A stretch of 64,000 bases of DNA, taken from positions 2,052,193 to 2,116,192 of the forward strand of contig NZ_JAGYPI010000001.1 in the NCBI RefSeq assembly GCF_018343615.1, given 5' to 3'. The notes beneath the pieces were generated by a model. It was not told the origin of the DNA. It saw only the letters and a list, made by a program, of their open reading frames with translations, and ran no database searches. Origin of the DNA: Bacillus sp. FJAT-49736. Its GTDB lineage: Bacteria; Bacillota; Bacilli; Bacillales; Bacillaceae_C. Numbering within the stretch: the stretch's first letter is position 1; each line of letters starts with the position of its first letter. Position numbers and translations under genes: made by a program. Positions 18,757-25,918 of this stretch are shown piece by piece.

Positions 18757-19684
18757 TAAGATTTGGTCCTTCTACTAAAATTGGAGCAGAAAGATATTTT
18801 ATTCTTTCCATTATTCTGGCCGCTTTCATACGTTCTTCTTCGCCTCGCTGAGAATAAGTAAGATGATGCTCTAAACCTTTATAATCAAAATTCGAAGTGA
18901 AGAAGGTTGGAAGGTTTTCCTGCATTCGGAATTGCAAGATAGAGCCAAGAATTTCATCTCGGGTCCAACTAGACATAACCTCGGCACCGATATCATCCAA
19001 CATTAGAACTGGAGCTCTTTTGACGGTTTCCAGCTTCTCATTTAATGTATGATCTCCTAATGATTGCTTCATTTCCCGAAAAAATTCCGGAACATAGACG
19101 ATCATAGAAGAAACCTGCTTATTCTCGGCTAAATGGTTTGCAATCGCTCCTAAAAGGTAAGATTTCCCCACCCCAAAGCTGCCATACAGGTATAGTCCTT
19201 TCATTTTTTTCCCTGGTTCATATTCTCTTACAAAGCGTTCGGCGAAATCGTATGCATTCAACCTGCCATCCGATTCCAACGAAAAATCAGCAAAGGATGC
19301 GTGCAAAATATCCTTTGGAACATAAATGCTTTGGATTAATTTTTCATTCTTCTTTCTCTCATCATCCATAAGCTTGCTTCGACAAGGGCGGTATTGTATA
19401 TCAATCCCATTTTTTCGCAAAACAAGCTCCGGTTCATAGCCCTGCATCATGTTTACACAGTGTTCCAAACCAGAGCATTTCTGACAATCCCTTGTTTGTG
19501 AGATATATTCATACAATTTCATTAAGCTATTTTCAACCATAGAGGTGGTAATTTCACCGGGATATTGCCGAAGGAATTCTCTAATATCGGGATGATTCAA
19601 TATTTCCTGTTTCATATCATTATAGGTTTGTTGAAAATTACTGCTTTTGGATAATTTCTTTAATGTATCATTGATCTTTTCCAT
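18749..19684 (-). CDS. dnaI: Primosomal helicase loader DnaI
   Basis: A 311-residue AAA+ ATPase that loads the DnaC replicative helicase at oriC and at restart forks. The N-terminal helicase-binding domain carries a Zn-ribbon (CQKCSGLEHC and a later Cys). The C-terminal AAA+ domain has Walker A (YGSFGVGKSYLLG), Walker B (PVLMLDDIGAE) and sensor-1 TFFTSNF. The ATG at 19684 sits 8 bp after AGGAGG; a GTG 9 bp earlier overlaps that site. It starts 12 bp after dnaB, so translational coupling is likely. Confidence 0.95.
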   Translation of the reverse strand: MEKINDTLKKLSKSSNFQQTYNDMKQEILNHPDIREFLRQYPGEITTSMVENSLMKLYEYISQTRDCQKCSGLEHCVNMMQGYEPELVLRKNGIDIQYRPCRSKLMDDERKKNEKLIQSIYVPKDILHASFADFSLESDGRLNAYDFAERFVREYEPGKKMKGLYLYGSFGVGKSYLLGAIANHLAENKQVSSMIVYVPEFFREMKQSLGDHTLNEKLETVKRAPVLMLDDIGAEVMSSWTRDEILGSILQFRMQENLPTFFTSNFDYKGLEHHLTYSQRGEEERMKAARIMERIKYLSAPILVEGPNLRT

Positions 19685-19696
19685 CCCTGCCACCTC

Positions 19697-21094
19697 CTAC
19701 TTCTTATATTTCTTTTGAATGGACTCCAGTCTTTTTCGCTTCTCCTCAAGCGTTTCCGCAGATGGAGACCCAGTATTCGGATTACTTTGCGTTTCATCTT
19801 TTTCCGTAAACCAGTCTGGAAGCTTTTCTGTTCGAATTGGATTTTTCTTTGTATTTTTTGGTTTATCTTTATTATCTGCCCATTGCTGATATTGCCGATG
19901 TTCGTTTTTAGCTAACTCCATTGCTTCTTTAACTGTTTTTACCTTTTTACGTGCCCAATGAGATGCGATTTTTTCCATATAATTTTTGGTAAGCTTCATA
20001 TCTGTCTTCAGTAAAACATATTGAATCAATACATTTACCACTCCGGGAGAAAGCTTTTGCTGGAACATAATTTCTTCTATTGCCTGCAAATCTCCCTTGG
20101 AAGGGGATACCCCATCGGAAATATCGATTAAAAGCTGCCTTGGAGACGTCGTTTCTAAATAGTGAATAAGCTTATCTTCCCGTGAATCTCCATTGCCAAT
20201 GCTTGTCCGGTCTTTTAAAGGCTGCAGTCGATCCATCAGTTTAGGTAAATCATTTCCATGCTCTAATTGATACCAATCTCTTGAAGCTTTCCTAAGGGCT
20301 TCTATGTCAATACTTTGCTCTGCATTCAAAGCACTTAGAAATATATTTTGCATTTCAATCGCATTAATTTGATATAAAAATGCAAGCTTATAAATAGCTT
20401 CCTTCACTTGAGCGGTTATTTCCTTTTGCGGATGAATGAAACCTTTTAATCCAGATAAAAACAATTCAAAATCGAAGTCTGCTTCTACAATTTTAATCTC
20501 TTCTGCAGTATTTCTATGATGAAATTGCATTTGCTCTTCGACTTTACTTGCCTCAAGCGCCTCATAATCAAGTAAGGAATACTCTCCACTTGATGAAAGA
20601 AATACATCTTGAAAAGAACGGGTAACTTCCTGAAACTCTTCTTTTTCAATGGCATTATCAGTAAATAGTTTCTTTAGCCTTAAAAAATGCTGCTTTCCAA
20701 GCTGTTTGTATAAAAAGACGTTTAATATTCCATCCGTAAAAAATTGCGCTGGGGAAAGGGGAGGCTGAAGTTCATATATAAAGATTCTATCGTCATTTTC
20801 ATTTTTGACATATGTTTTCAGTAAGCCGATACCTTCCAATTTCAAGCGTGCCTCATAAATATCGCGTAAATTTAAAGATAAGAAATTCATCAGATGATAA
20901 TGAGTCCATTCATCAGACCACAATTGATTCTCATTCATTTCATTCCATAGCGTCGTATACAGGCTAAAACAATGAACACCTATCAGTGGCTGATATAGCA
21001 ATGAGATTACCTTACGATCATATTCATGCAGAATTCCATTGGATGTAACGAAATATCGGTCCACTGGCTGAATCTCATTCCAAAGTTGTTTCAT
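19697..21094 (-). CDS. dnaB: Replication initiation/membrane attachment protein DnaB
   Basis: The 465-residue Gram-positive DnaB (not the helicase) works with DnaD and DnaI in helicase loading and attaches the origin to the membrane. The N-terminal winged-helix region (about 1-120, with SLLYQPLIGVHCFSLYTTLW) and two DDBH2-type repeats are visible, and the C-terminus ends in a basic tail (EEKRKRLESIQKKYKK). The ATG at 21094 gives KQLWNEIQPVD, aligned with the B. subtilis start; a GTG at 21103 abuts the ribosome site. It follows nrdR and precedes dnaI. Confidence 0.93.
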   Translation of the reverse strand: MKQLWNEIQPVDRYFVTSNGILHEYDRKVISLLYQPLIGVHCFSLYTTLWNEMNENQLWSDEWTHYHLMNFLSLNLRDIYEARLKLEGIGLLKTYVKNENDDRIFIYELQPPLSPAQFFTDGILNVFLYKQLGKQHFLRLKKLFTDNAIEKEEFQEVTRSFQDVFLSSSGEYSLLDYEALEASKVEEQMQFHHRNTAEEIKIVEADFDFELFLSGLKGFIHPQKEITAQVKEAIYKLAFLYQINAIEMQNIFLSALNAEQSIDIEALRKASRDWYQLEHGNDLPKLMDRLQPLKDRTSIGNGDSREDKLIHYLETTSPRQLLIDISDGVSPSKGDLQAIEEIMFQQKLSPGVVNVLIQYVLLKTDMKLTKNYMEKIASHWARKKVKTVKEAMELAKNEHRQYQQWADNKDKPKNTKKNPIRTEKLPDWFTEKDETQSNPNTGSPSAETLEEKRKRLESIQKKYKK

Positions 21095-21140
21095 GAAAGC
21101 CACATCCTTGCCAATAAAATCTCCGAAAAATATTGAAAAA

Positions 21141-21164
21141 GACTAGAACGAGAAATCTCTAGCC
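21141..21164 (-). terminator. Hairpin downstream of nrdR
   Basis: GGCTAGAG and CTCG...CTAGTC form an imperfect stem followed by TTTTTC on the minus strand, between nrdR and dnaB. The stem is imperfect, so read-through into dnaB is likely. Confidence 0.5.
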
Positions 21165-21166
21165 TT

Positions 21167-21625
21167 TTATTGCTCCTTTTTAATTAGTTCCTTTAATTCT
21201 TCCAAAAATACGTTCAAATCTTTAAATTGTCTATAAACGGAAGCAAATCGAACATACGCTACCTCATCTACCGATGCTAGCTTGTCCATAACGAGTTCAC
21301 CGATTTTTTCCGACTGAACTTCAGAATAACCAAGATTTCGAAGCGTTTTTTCAATTTCCATTGAAATTTTTTCTAATTCCGCAAGCGAAACCGGTCTCTT
21401 TTCGCAAGCTTTTATTAGCCCACGTAAAATTTTCTCACGACTGAATTCCTCACGAATTCCTTCTTTTTTCACTACAATTAGCGGTGTTTCCTCGACTTTT
21501 TCAAAGGTCGTAAAGCGATAAAGGCAATCCTCACATTCACGCCTTCTCCTTATAGCACGTCCTTCATCAACGGGGCGAGAATCAATCACACGTGTCCCAT
21601 TATTTTGACAAGACGGACATTTCAT
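21167..21625 (-). CDS. nrdR: Transcriptional repressor NrdR
   Basis: A 152-residue dATP/ATP-sensing repressor of ribonucleotide reductase genes. The N-terminal Zn-ribbon has two CxxC pairs (MKCPSC and ECEDC) and the basic RRRREC stretch, followed by an ATP-cone domain from about residue 49 ([20 protein letters not shown]). The ATG at 21625 follows GGAG with 8-bp spacing. It lies between speD and dnaB as in B. subtilis. Confidence 0.96.
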   Translation of the reverse strand: MKCPSCQNNGTRVIDSRPVDEGRAIRRRRECEDCLYRFTTFEKVEETPLIVVKKEGIREEFSREKILRGLIKACEKRPVSLAELEKISMEIEKTLRNLGYSEVQSEKIGELVMDKLASVDEVAYVRFASVYRQFKDLNVFLEELKELIKKEQ

Positions 21626-21730
21626 TTTATCAGCTCCGTTTACTTGTACATGATTACTTTCATCATATATAAAAGAAACTAAAATCACAAGAAAAAAATT
21701 CACTGCAAAGCTGGTTAAAAGTACAAAAAA

Positions 21731-21753
21731 AACGAGGAATAAAGCGCCTCGTT
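21731..21753 (-). terminator. Terminator of speD
   Basis: AACGAGG / CCTCGTT with a 9-nt loop and TTTTTT following on the minus strand. Confidence 0.8.
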
Positions 21754-21772
21754 TTCCAATGTTATCAAATTA

Positions 21773-22153
21773 TTAAAGTGCCTTAATATTGGTTTGTTTT
21801 ACTTGAACAGAACCCATTCCACGAGGTAATTCTATTGTTTCGCGTGTTTCGGCTCCTAAGCTTTCAGCAATATAGTTAGCGGCAATATTTGGATCTAAGT
21901 TACCGCAAGTGTACACATCAATACTTGCATATCCATGTTCAGGGAAGCTGTGGATAGTTAAATGTGATTCAGAAATAATAACAACTCCGCTGACACCTTG
22001 TGGAGCAAATTTATGAAATGCTACCTCTCTGATTTCTGCTCCTGATTTTAATGCTGCATCAACAAAAGTTCTTTCAATAAACTCCATGTTATTTAGTTTT
22101 TCAAAATCGCAGCCCCATAATTCGGAAATTACATGACGACCCATTGTTTCCAT
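21773..22153 (-). CDS. speD: S-adenosylmethionine decarboxylase proenzyme
   Basis: A 126-residue class 1B AdoMet decarboxylase that makes decarboxylated SAM for spermidine synthesis. The self-cleavage site is in [19 protein letters not shown] near residue 60-78; the Ser after Glu becomes the pyruvoyl cofactor. The catalytic Cys in [10 protein letters not shown] is present. The ATG at 22153 follows AAGGGGGAAAC. A terminator separates it from gapB, and it has its own promoter and a ~180-nt leader. Confidence 0.95.
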   Translation of the reverse strand: METMGRHVISELWGCDFEKLNNMEFIERTFVDAALKSGAEIREVAFHKFAPQGVSGVVIISESHLTIHSFPEHGYASIDVYTCGNLDPNIAANYIAESLGAETRETIELPRGMGSVQVKQTNIKAL

Positions 22154-22159
22154 TGATCG

Positions 22160-22334
22160 TTTCCCCCTTTTAAGAAATATTTTTGCGATATTCGAAAATT
22201 TCAACTGAAATTTTCATGCAACTACCACGGGGGAAAGTTAGTCCAGAGAGGTCCTAACCCTTTAAGTAGCTACAGAATTATTAAATTTTTTGTTTTTCCT
22301 AAATTAAACTTTCGTTTGTTTTAAGAAGTTCACG
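22160..22334 (-). promoter_or_regulatory. Structured 5' leader of speD
   Basis: Between the promoter and the ATG, nested complementary segments occur: CTAC...GTAG enclosing GTTAG...CTAAC around GGACCTCTCTGGA, followed by CCCCC. A perfect hairpin with arms GAAAATTTCA / TGAAATTTTC lies at 22193-22214. There is no T-run, so control at translation or by a ligand would be more likely than attenuation. I do not recognise a named riboswitch. Confidence 0.45.
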
Positions 22335-22340
22335 ATTGAT

Positions 22341-22369
22341 AGTATACTTTGTTAAATTCAATTTTGCAA
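22341..22369 (-). promoter_or_regulatory. Sigma-A promoter of speD
   Basis: TTGCAA (22369-22364), 17-bp spacer, TATACT (22346-22341). Confidence 0.75.
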
Positions 22370-22458
22370 TATATGAATCAAAAATTTTATGACTAAAATT
22401 TTTTAATAATAGTATCAAGTATGTTATAGCTTATTCAAAAAGGCTAATTTACCATAAA

Positions 22459-22487
22459 AAAGCCTGCTGATTTAGTCAGCAGGCTTT
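22459..22487 (-). terminator. Terminator of gapB
   Basis: AAAGCCTGCTGA / TCAGCAGGCTTT, followed by TTTATGG on the minus strand; directly after the gapB stop. Confidence 0.9.
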
Positions 22488-22496
22488 CCAATTTAT

Positions 22497-23528
22497 TTAT
22501 CCAACCTTAGCATGTAAAGAAGCTGCTAATTCTTTCGCTACATATTTCAATAAATCTACTACCCGACAGGAATAGCCCCATTCATTGTCATACCATGCTA
22601 ATACCTTCACTTTATTTGTCCCCATCACAATGGTGGAGAGACCATCTACAATAGCAGAGTGACTGTTCGTATTAAAATCAATCGAAACAAGGGGTTCTTC
22701 AGTAAAATCCAAAATTCCTTTCAATTCATTTTGGGAAGCGGAAAGGAATGCTTCATTTACGTCTTCAATTGTCACATCCTTCTGTAAATCCACGACCAAA
22801 TCTACTAATGACACATTAGGTGTAGGAACACGAAGTGCCATTCCATGCAGCTTTCCTTTTAACTTTGGAAGCACTAATGCAAGCGCCTTTGCTGCACCTG
22901 TTGTAGTAGGGATAATCGATTGTCCGCATGCCCTTGCACGTCGCAAATCTTTATGAGGATTATCAATATTTTTTTGATCATTTGTATATGCATGAACGGT
23001 CGTCATTAATCCATTTTCAATTCCGAACTTATCGTCAAGTACTTTTGCCACGGGAGCCAAGCAATTTGTTGTACATGATGCATTGGAAATAATGTCATGC
23101 TCATTAATATTTAATGCGCTTTCATTTACACCCATAACAATCGTAACATCTTCATTTTTACCCGGTGCTGTTAAGATAACTTTTTTGGCACCCGCTTCAA
23201 GATGCAATGCTGCTTTTTCTCGTGCATTAAATTTACCTGTTGCCTCAATCACAATATCTATATTAAGTTCCTTCCAAGGAAGCTCAGCTGGATTACGATT
23301 ATTTAATAATTGCACTCTTTGACCATTCACAACAATTGCTTGATCTTCTGCATATACATCGGCTTCAAATTTTCCATGATTCGTATCATATTTGATTAAA
23401 TGTGCTAGTGTTTCAGCTGGATAGCTAGCATTAATGGCTATAATCTCGATATCTTGTTCTAGAATTGCTTTTCTAAATACCATGCGTCCTATACGACCAA
23501 AGCCGTTAATTGCCACTTTTGCCTTCAT
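22497..23528 (-). CDS. gapB: Glyceraldehyde-3-phosphate dehydrogenase, gluconeogenic (GapB)
   Basis: A 343-residue GAPDH closely following GapB. It runs the reaction in the gluconeogenic direction with a preference for NADP. The cofactor loop reads INASYPAET near residues 32-40 instead of the Asp-containing loop of NAD-dependent GapA. The catalytic Cys152 lies in ISNASCTTNCLAP. AGGAGG precedes the ATG. It is isolated by terminators on both sides and carries CcpN-like operators, as expected for a gene shut off by glucose. Confidence 0.95.
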   Translation of the reverse strand: MKAKVAINGFGRIGRMVFRKAILEQDIEIIAINASYPAETLAHLIKYDTNHGKFEADVYAEDQAIVVNGQRVQLLNNRNPAELPWKELNIDIVIEATGKFNAREKAALHLEAGAKKVILTAPGKNEDVTIVMGVNESALNINEHDIISNASCTTNCLAPVAKVLDDKFGIENGLMTTVHAYTNDQKNIDNPHKDLRRARACGQSIIPTTTGAAKALALVLPKLKGKLHGMALRVPTPNVSLVDLVVDLQKDVTIEDVNEAFLSASQNELKGILDFTEEPLVSIDFNTNSHSAIVDGLSTIVMGTNKVKVLAWYDNEWGYSCRVVDLLKYVAKELAASLHAKVG

Positions 23529-23548
23529 AAATGATGTCCTCCTGTATA

Positions 23549-23603
23549 AATGTTATACTCCATTTACAAACAGTATAACATATTGGTGGTAATATGTGAT
23601 ACT
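23549..23603. promoter_or_regulatory. gapB promoter region with three CcpN-like boxes
   Basis: TATGTTATACT on the minus strand (23582-23572) matches the CcpN consensus TRTGHYATAYW fully and contains the probable -10 (TATACT). On the plus strand AATGTTATACT (23549-23559) and TATGTGATACT (23593-23603) each match 10 of 11. Box starts are about 21-23 bp apart, close to two helical turns. CcpN is the known glycolytic repressor of gapB in B. subtilis. Confidence 0.65.
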
Positions 23604-23619
23604 TTTTTCAATAAAAAAA

Positions 23620-23642
23620 CCACCATTTTTCCAAAATGGCGG
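23620..23642 (-). terminator. Terminator of coaE
   Basis: CCGCCATTTT / AAAATGGTGG with one wobble pair, followed by TTTTTTT on the minus strand. It insulates gapB from the polA-coaE unit. Confidence 0.85.
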
Positions 23643-23643
23643 C

Positions 23644-24246
23644 TTAATTAGTTAAATTCCAGCTATTAATTAGTTTATTTAATTGTGTTTCTGTTTCTTC
23701 TAAATCACCGTTATTATATATTACTACATCAGCCAAGTCTATTTTGTTCTTCAACGGCAATTGTGCTGATATTCTAGCTTTTGCTTCTTCTTCTGTAAAT
23801 CCGTTACGTTCCATCAATCTCATTAATTGGATATCAGCATCCACATAAATAAGTATAGTCCTGTCAACCATATACGTTAGCTTGCTCTCAAACAGAAGTG
23901 GTATATCTAAAATTACTGTTTTCTTTCCTTCCGCAATCGCTTTTTCCTTTTTATCATTCATGTACTCTCGGACGGCTGGATGAACAATACTATTGAGGAG
24001 AAGTCTTTTCTCCTCATTATGAAACACAATTGCTCCCAACTTTGCCCGATCTAACGATAAATCATCCAATAATATTTCTTTCCCAAATTCCTGTACGATT
24101 TTGTTATATGCATTCTCGCCAATATTTACAACTTCTCTTGCTGCAACATCCGCATCAATAACAGTAAATCCTTTTTCTCGAAACATACTTGAAACGGTGC
24201 TTTTCCCGCTTGCAATTCCACCCGTTAATCCTATAACAATTGCCAT
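23644..24246 (-). CDS. coaE: Dephospho-CoA kinase
   Basis: The 200-residue last enzyme of CoA synthesis phosphorylates the 3'-OH of dephospho-CoA. The P-loop GLTGGIASGKST is at residues 6-17. The family segment IVHPAVR lies near 85-92, and DIPLLFES near 113-120. AAAGGATAC precedes the ATG. It is the last gene of a probable polA-mutM-ytaF-coaE unit. Confidence 0.96.
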   Translation of the reverse strand: MAIVIGLTGGIASGKSTVSSMFREKGFTVIDADVAAREVVNIGENAYNKIVQEFGKEILLDDLSLDRAKLGAIVFHNEEKRLLLNSIVHPAVREYMNDKKEKAIAEGKKTVILDIPLLFESKLTYMVDRTILIYVDADIQLMRLMERNGFTEEEAKARISAQLPLKNKIDLADVVIYNNGDLEETETQLNKLINSWNLTN

Positions 24247-24261
24247 GTTTTTTGTATCCTT

Positions 24262-24894
24262 TCAAAATTTCAAAATTCCAATTAAGATTAGTAACACTCC
24301 GGGTAAAAAGGAGACCTTTTGCATCCAATTTAAATGTGAAAATACTTTCCCTAATTTTATTCCCGCTGAAACAAGTATTAAGCTCATTATTGCGACGATC
24401 AAACTTAAGCTTATTGGTGAATATCCTAGCATTGCAGCCCCAATTCCTGCCCCAAATGCATCGAGAGACAAAGCTAAACCAAGCATAAATGCCTCTATTC
24501 CTGTAATGACTCCCGATTTATCAAAGTCTGCACTTGTTGGCTTCTTCAAAATATGAATGACAAATCCTAAAGAACGAATTTCTAACTTTAAGACAACCTT
24601 TTCCTGTGGTTCACTTACTTCCTTTTCAGCTCGAAAAAACTGAAAAAGAACCCAGCCGCCAATAGCGATTAAAATGATACCGCCGATTCGGTTTCCAATT
24701 TCCGGTGACATGAATTTTTGAAGAATATTCCCAAATAGCATAGCTACAAACAATGATACCCCTGAACAGAGGGCAATAATCAGAATGGATTTGTTTGGAA
24801 TGCGCAACTTCCTCAATCCATAGGTGAATCCTGTGCTGAAGTTATCTAAACTAACAGCAAATGCCAATAAAAAAAGTGATAACTGAAAGCCCAT
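24262..24894 (-). CDS. ytaF: Sporulation membrane protein YtaF (MntP-like fold)
   Basis: A 210-residue protein with six predicted membrane segments. Two halves carry related acidic motifs, SLDNFSTGFTYGLR near residue 15 and SLDAFGAGIGAA near 142, as in the MntP/LysE-like two-fold pseudo-symmetric transporters. YtaF is named for its sporulation association; a cation-export role is inference only. The ATG at 24894 follows AAGGGGC. It is 15 bp upstream of coaE. Confidence 0.88.
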   Translation of the reverse strand: MGFQLSLFLLAFAVSLDNFSTGFTYGLRKLRIPNKSILIIALCSGVSLFVAMLFGNILQKFMSPEIGNRIGGIILIAIGGWVLFQFFRAEKEVSEPQEKVVLKLEIRSLGFVIHILKKPTSADFDKSGVITGIEAFMLGLALSLDAFGAGIGAAMLGYSPISLSLIVAIMSLILVSAGIKLGKVFSHLNWMQKVSFLPGVLLILIGILKF

Positions 24895-25060
24895 TGTAAT
24901 GCCCCTTCCTGTTGTCACATCACTAAAATAGTATATGGAAGGGGCATGCCCATGGTTCTTACATTATTTTTTAAACTAGGCGCCATTTATAAGTCTTCTT
25001 TTAAAGAACGACAACTTATCTAAATGTTAAATATTCACTATGACACATTGATTCGTTTCC

Positions 25061-25888
25061 TTATAGTCTTTGACACTTCGGACAAAAATGCGTTCCTCTT
25101 CCAGCCGTAACACGTTTTTCAATCAGTGTACCGCATTTTTGACAAGGCTCGCCTTTTTTTCCATAAACAAAATGCTGCAGTTGAAACATGCCTATTTGTC
25201 CTTGTGTATTAACATAAGTTCGCACAGTACTGCCACCTTTTTCAACAGCTTCCTCTAATGTAGCAATAATTTCTTTACGAAGTATATTTATTTCTTTATA
25301 CGTCAAGGTACGAGACTTTCGCTCCGGATGTATCTTCGCACGATAAAGTGCTTCATCCACATATATATTCCCTAAACCGGCAATAACAGTTTGGTCCAGA
25401 AGAACTGCTTTAATATTACGATCTGTTTTACTTAATTTTTCTTTTAAATAATCGTTTGTAAAAAGGTTTGAAAATGGCTCGGGACCGAGCTGCAATAACG
25501 GAAGGGAGGAAAATTCCTCTCCTTTTTTAAATAAGTGCATCGTCCCGAATTTACGCACATCCCTATATCGAAGCTCCGTACCATCTGTAAATTGAAAAAT
25601 AATATGGGTATGCTTATCGATTGGCTCTGTATGTTGATATAGTCCGTATCGGCCTTCCATTCGCAAATGAGAGACAAGGGCAAAGTCGTCTGTGTAAAAG
25701 ATTAGAAACTTCCCTTTCCTATCGATTCCTTCAAAGCTTTGTCCAGCTAAAGCATCGATAAACTGCTCTTTTTCATCTGGTTTTTTGATGATTTTGGGCC
25801 AATGAACAATTACGTTTTTTATCGTTCTACCTAAAACTAATTGAGTTAAGGTTCTTTTAATTGTCTCTACTTCCGGTAATTCAGGCAT
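25061..25888 (-). CDS. mutM: Formamidopyrimidine-DNA glycosylase
   Basis: A 275-residue base-excision glycosylase/AP lyase that removes 8-oxoguanine and formamidopyrimidines. The N-terminus MPELPEVETI gives the Pro nucleophile (after Met removal) and the catalytic Glu. A middle H2TH domain (LDQTVIAGLGNIYVDEALY) and a C-terminal Zn finger (CQKCG...CPKC) are intact. GAGGTG lies before the ATG. It is 30 bp downstream of polA, the usual arrangement. Confidence 0.97.
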   Translation of the reverse strand: MPELPEVETIKRTLTQLVLGRTIKNVIVHWPKIIKKPDEKEQFIDALAGQSFEGIDRKGKFLIFYTDDFALVSHLRMEGRYGLYQHTEPIDKHTHIIFQFTDGTELRYRDVRKFGTMHLFKKGEEFSSLPLLQLGPEPFSNLFTNDYLKEKLSKTDRNIKAVLLDQTVIAGLGNIYVDEALYRAKIHPERKSRTLTYKEINILRKEIIATLEEAVEKGGSTVRTYVNTQGQIGMFQLQHFVYGKKGEPCQKCGTLIEKRVTAGRGTHFCPKCQRL

Positions 25889-25918
25889 GCTGTTTCACCT
25901 CATTTCCTGCCAATCTTT

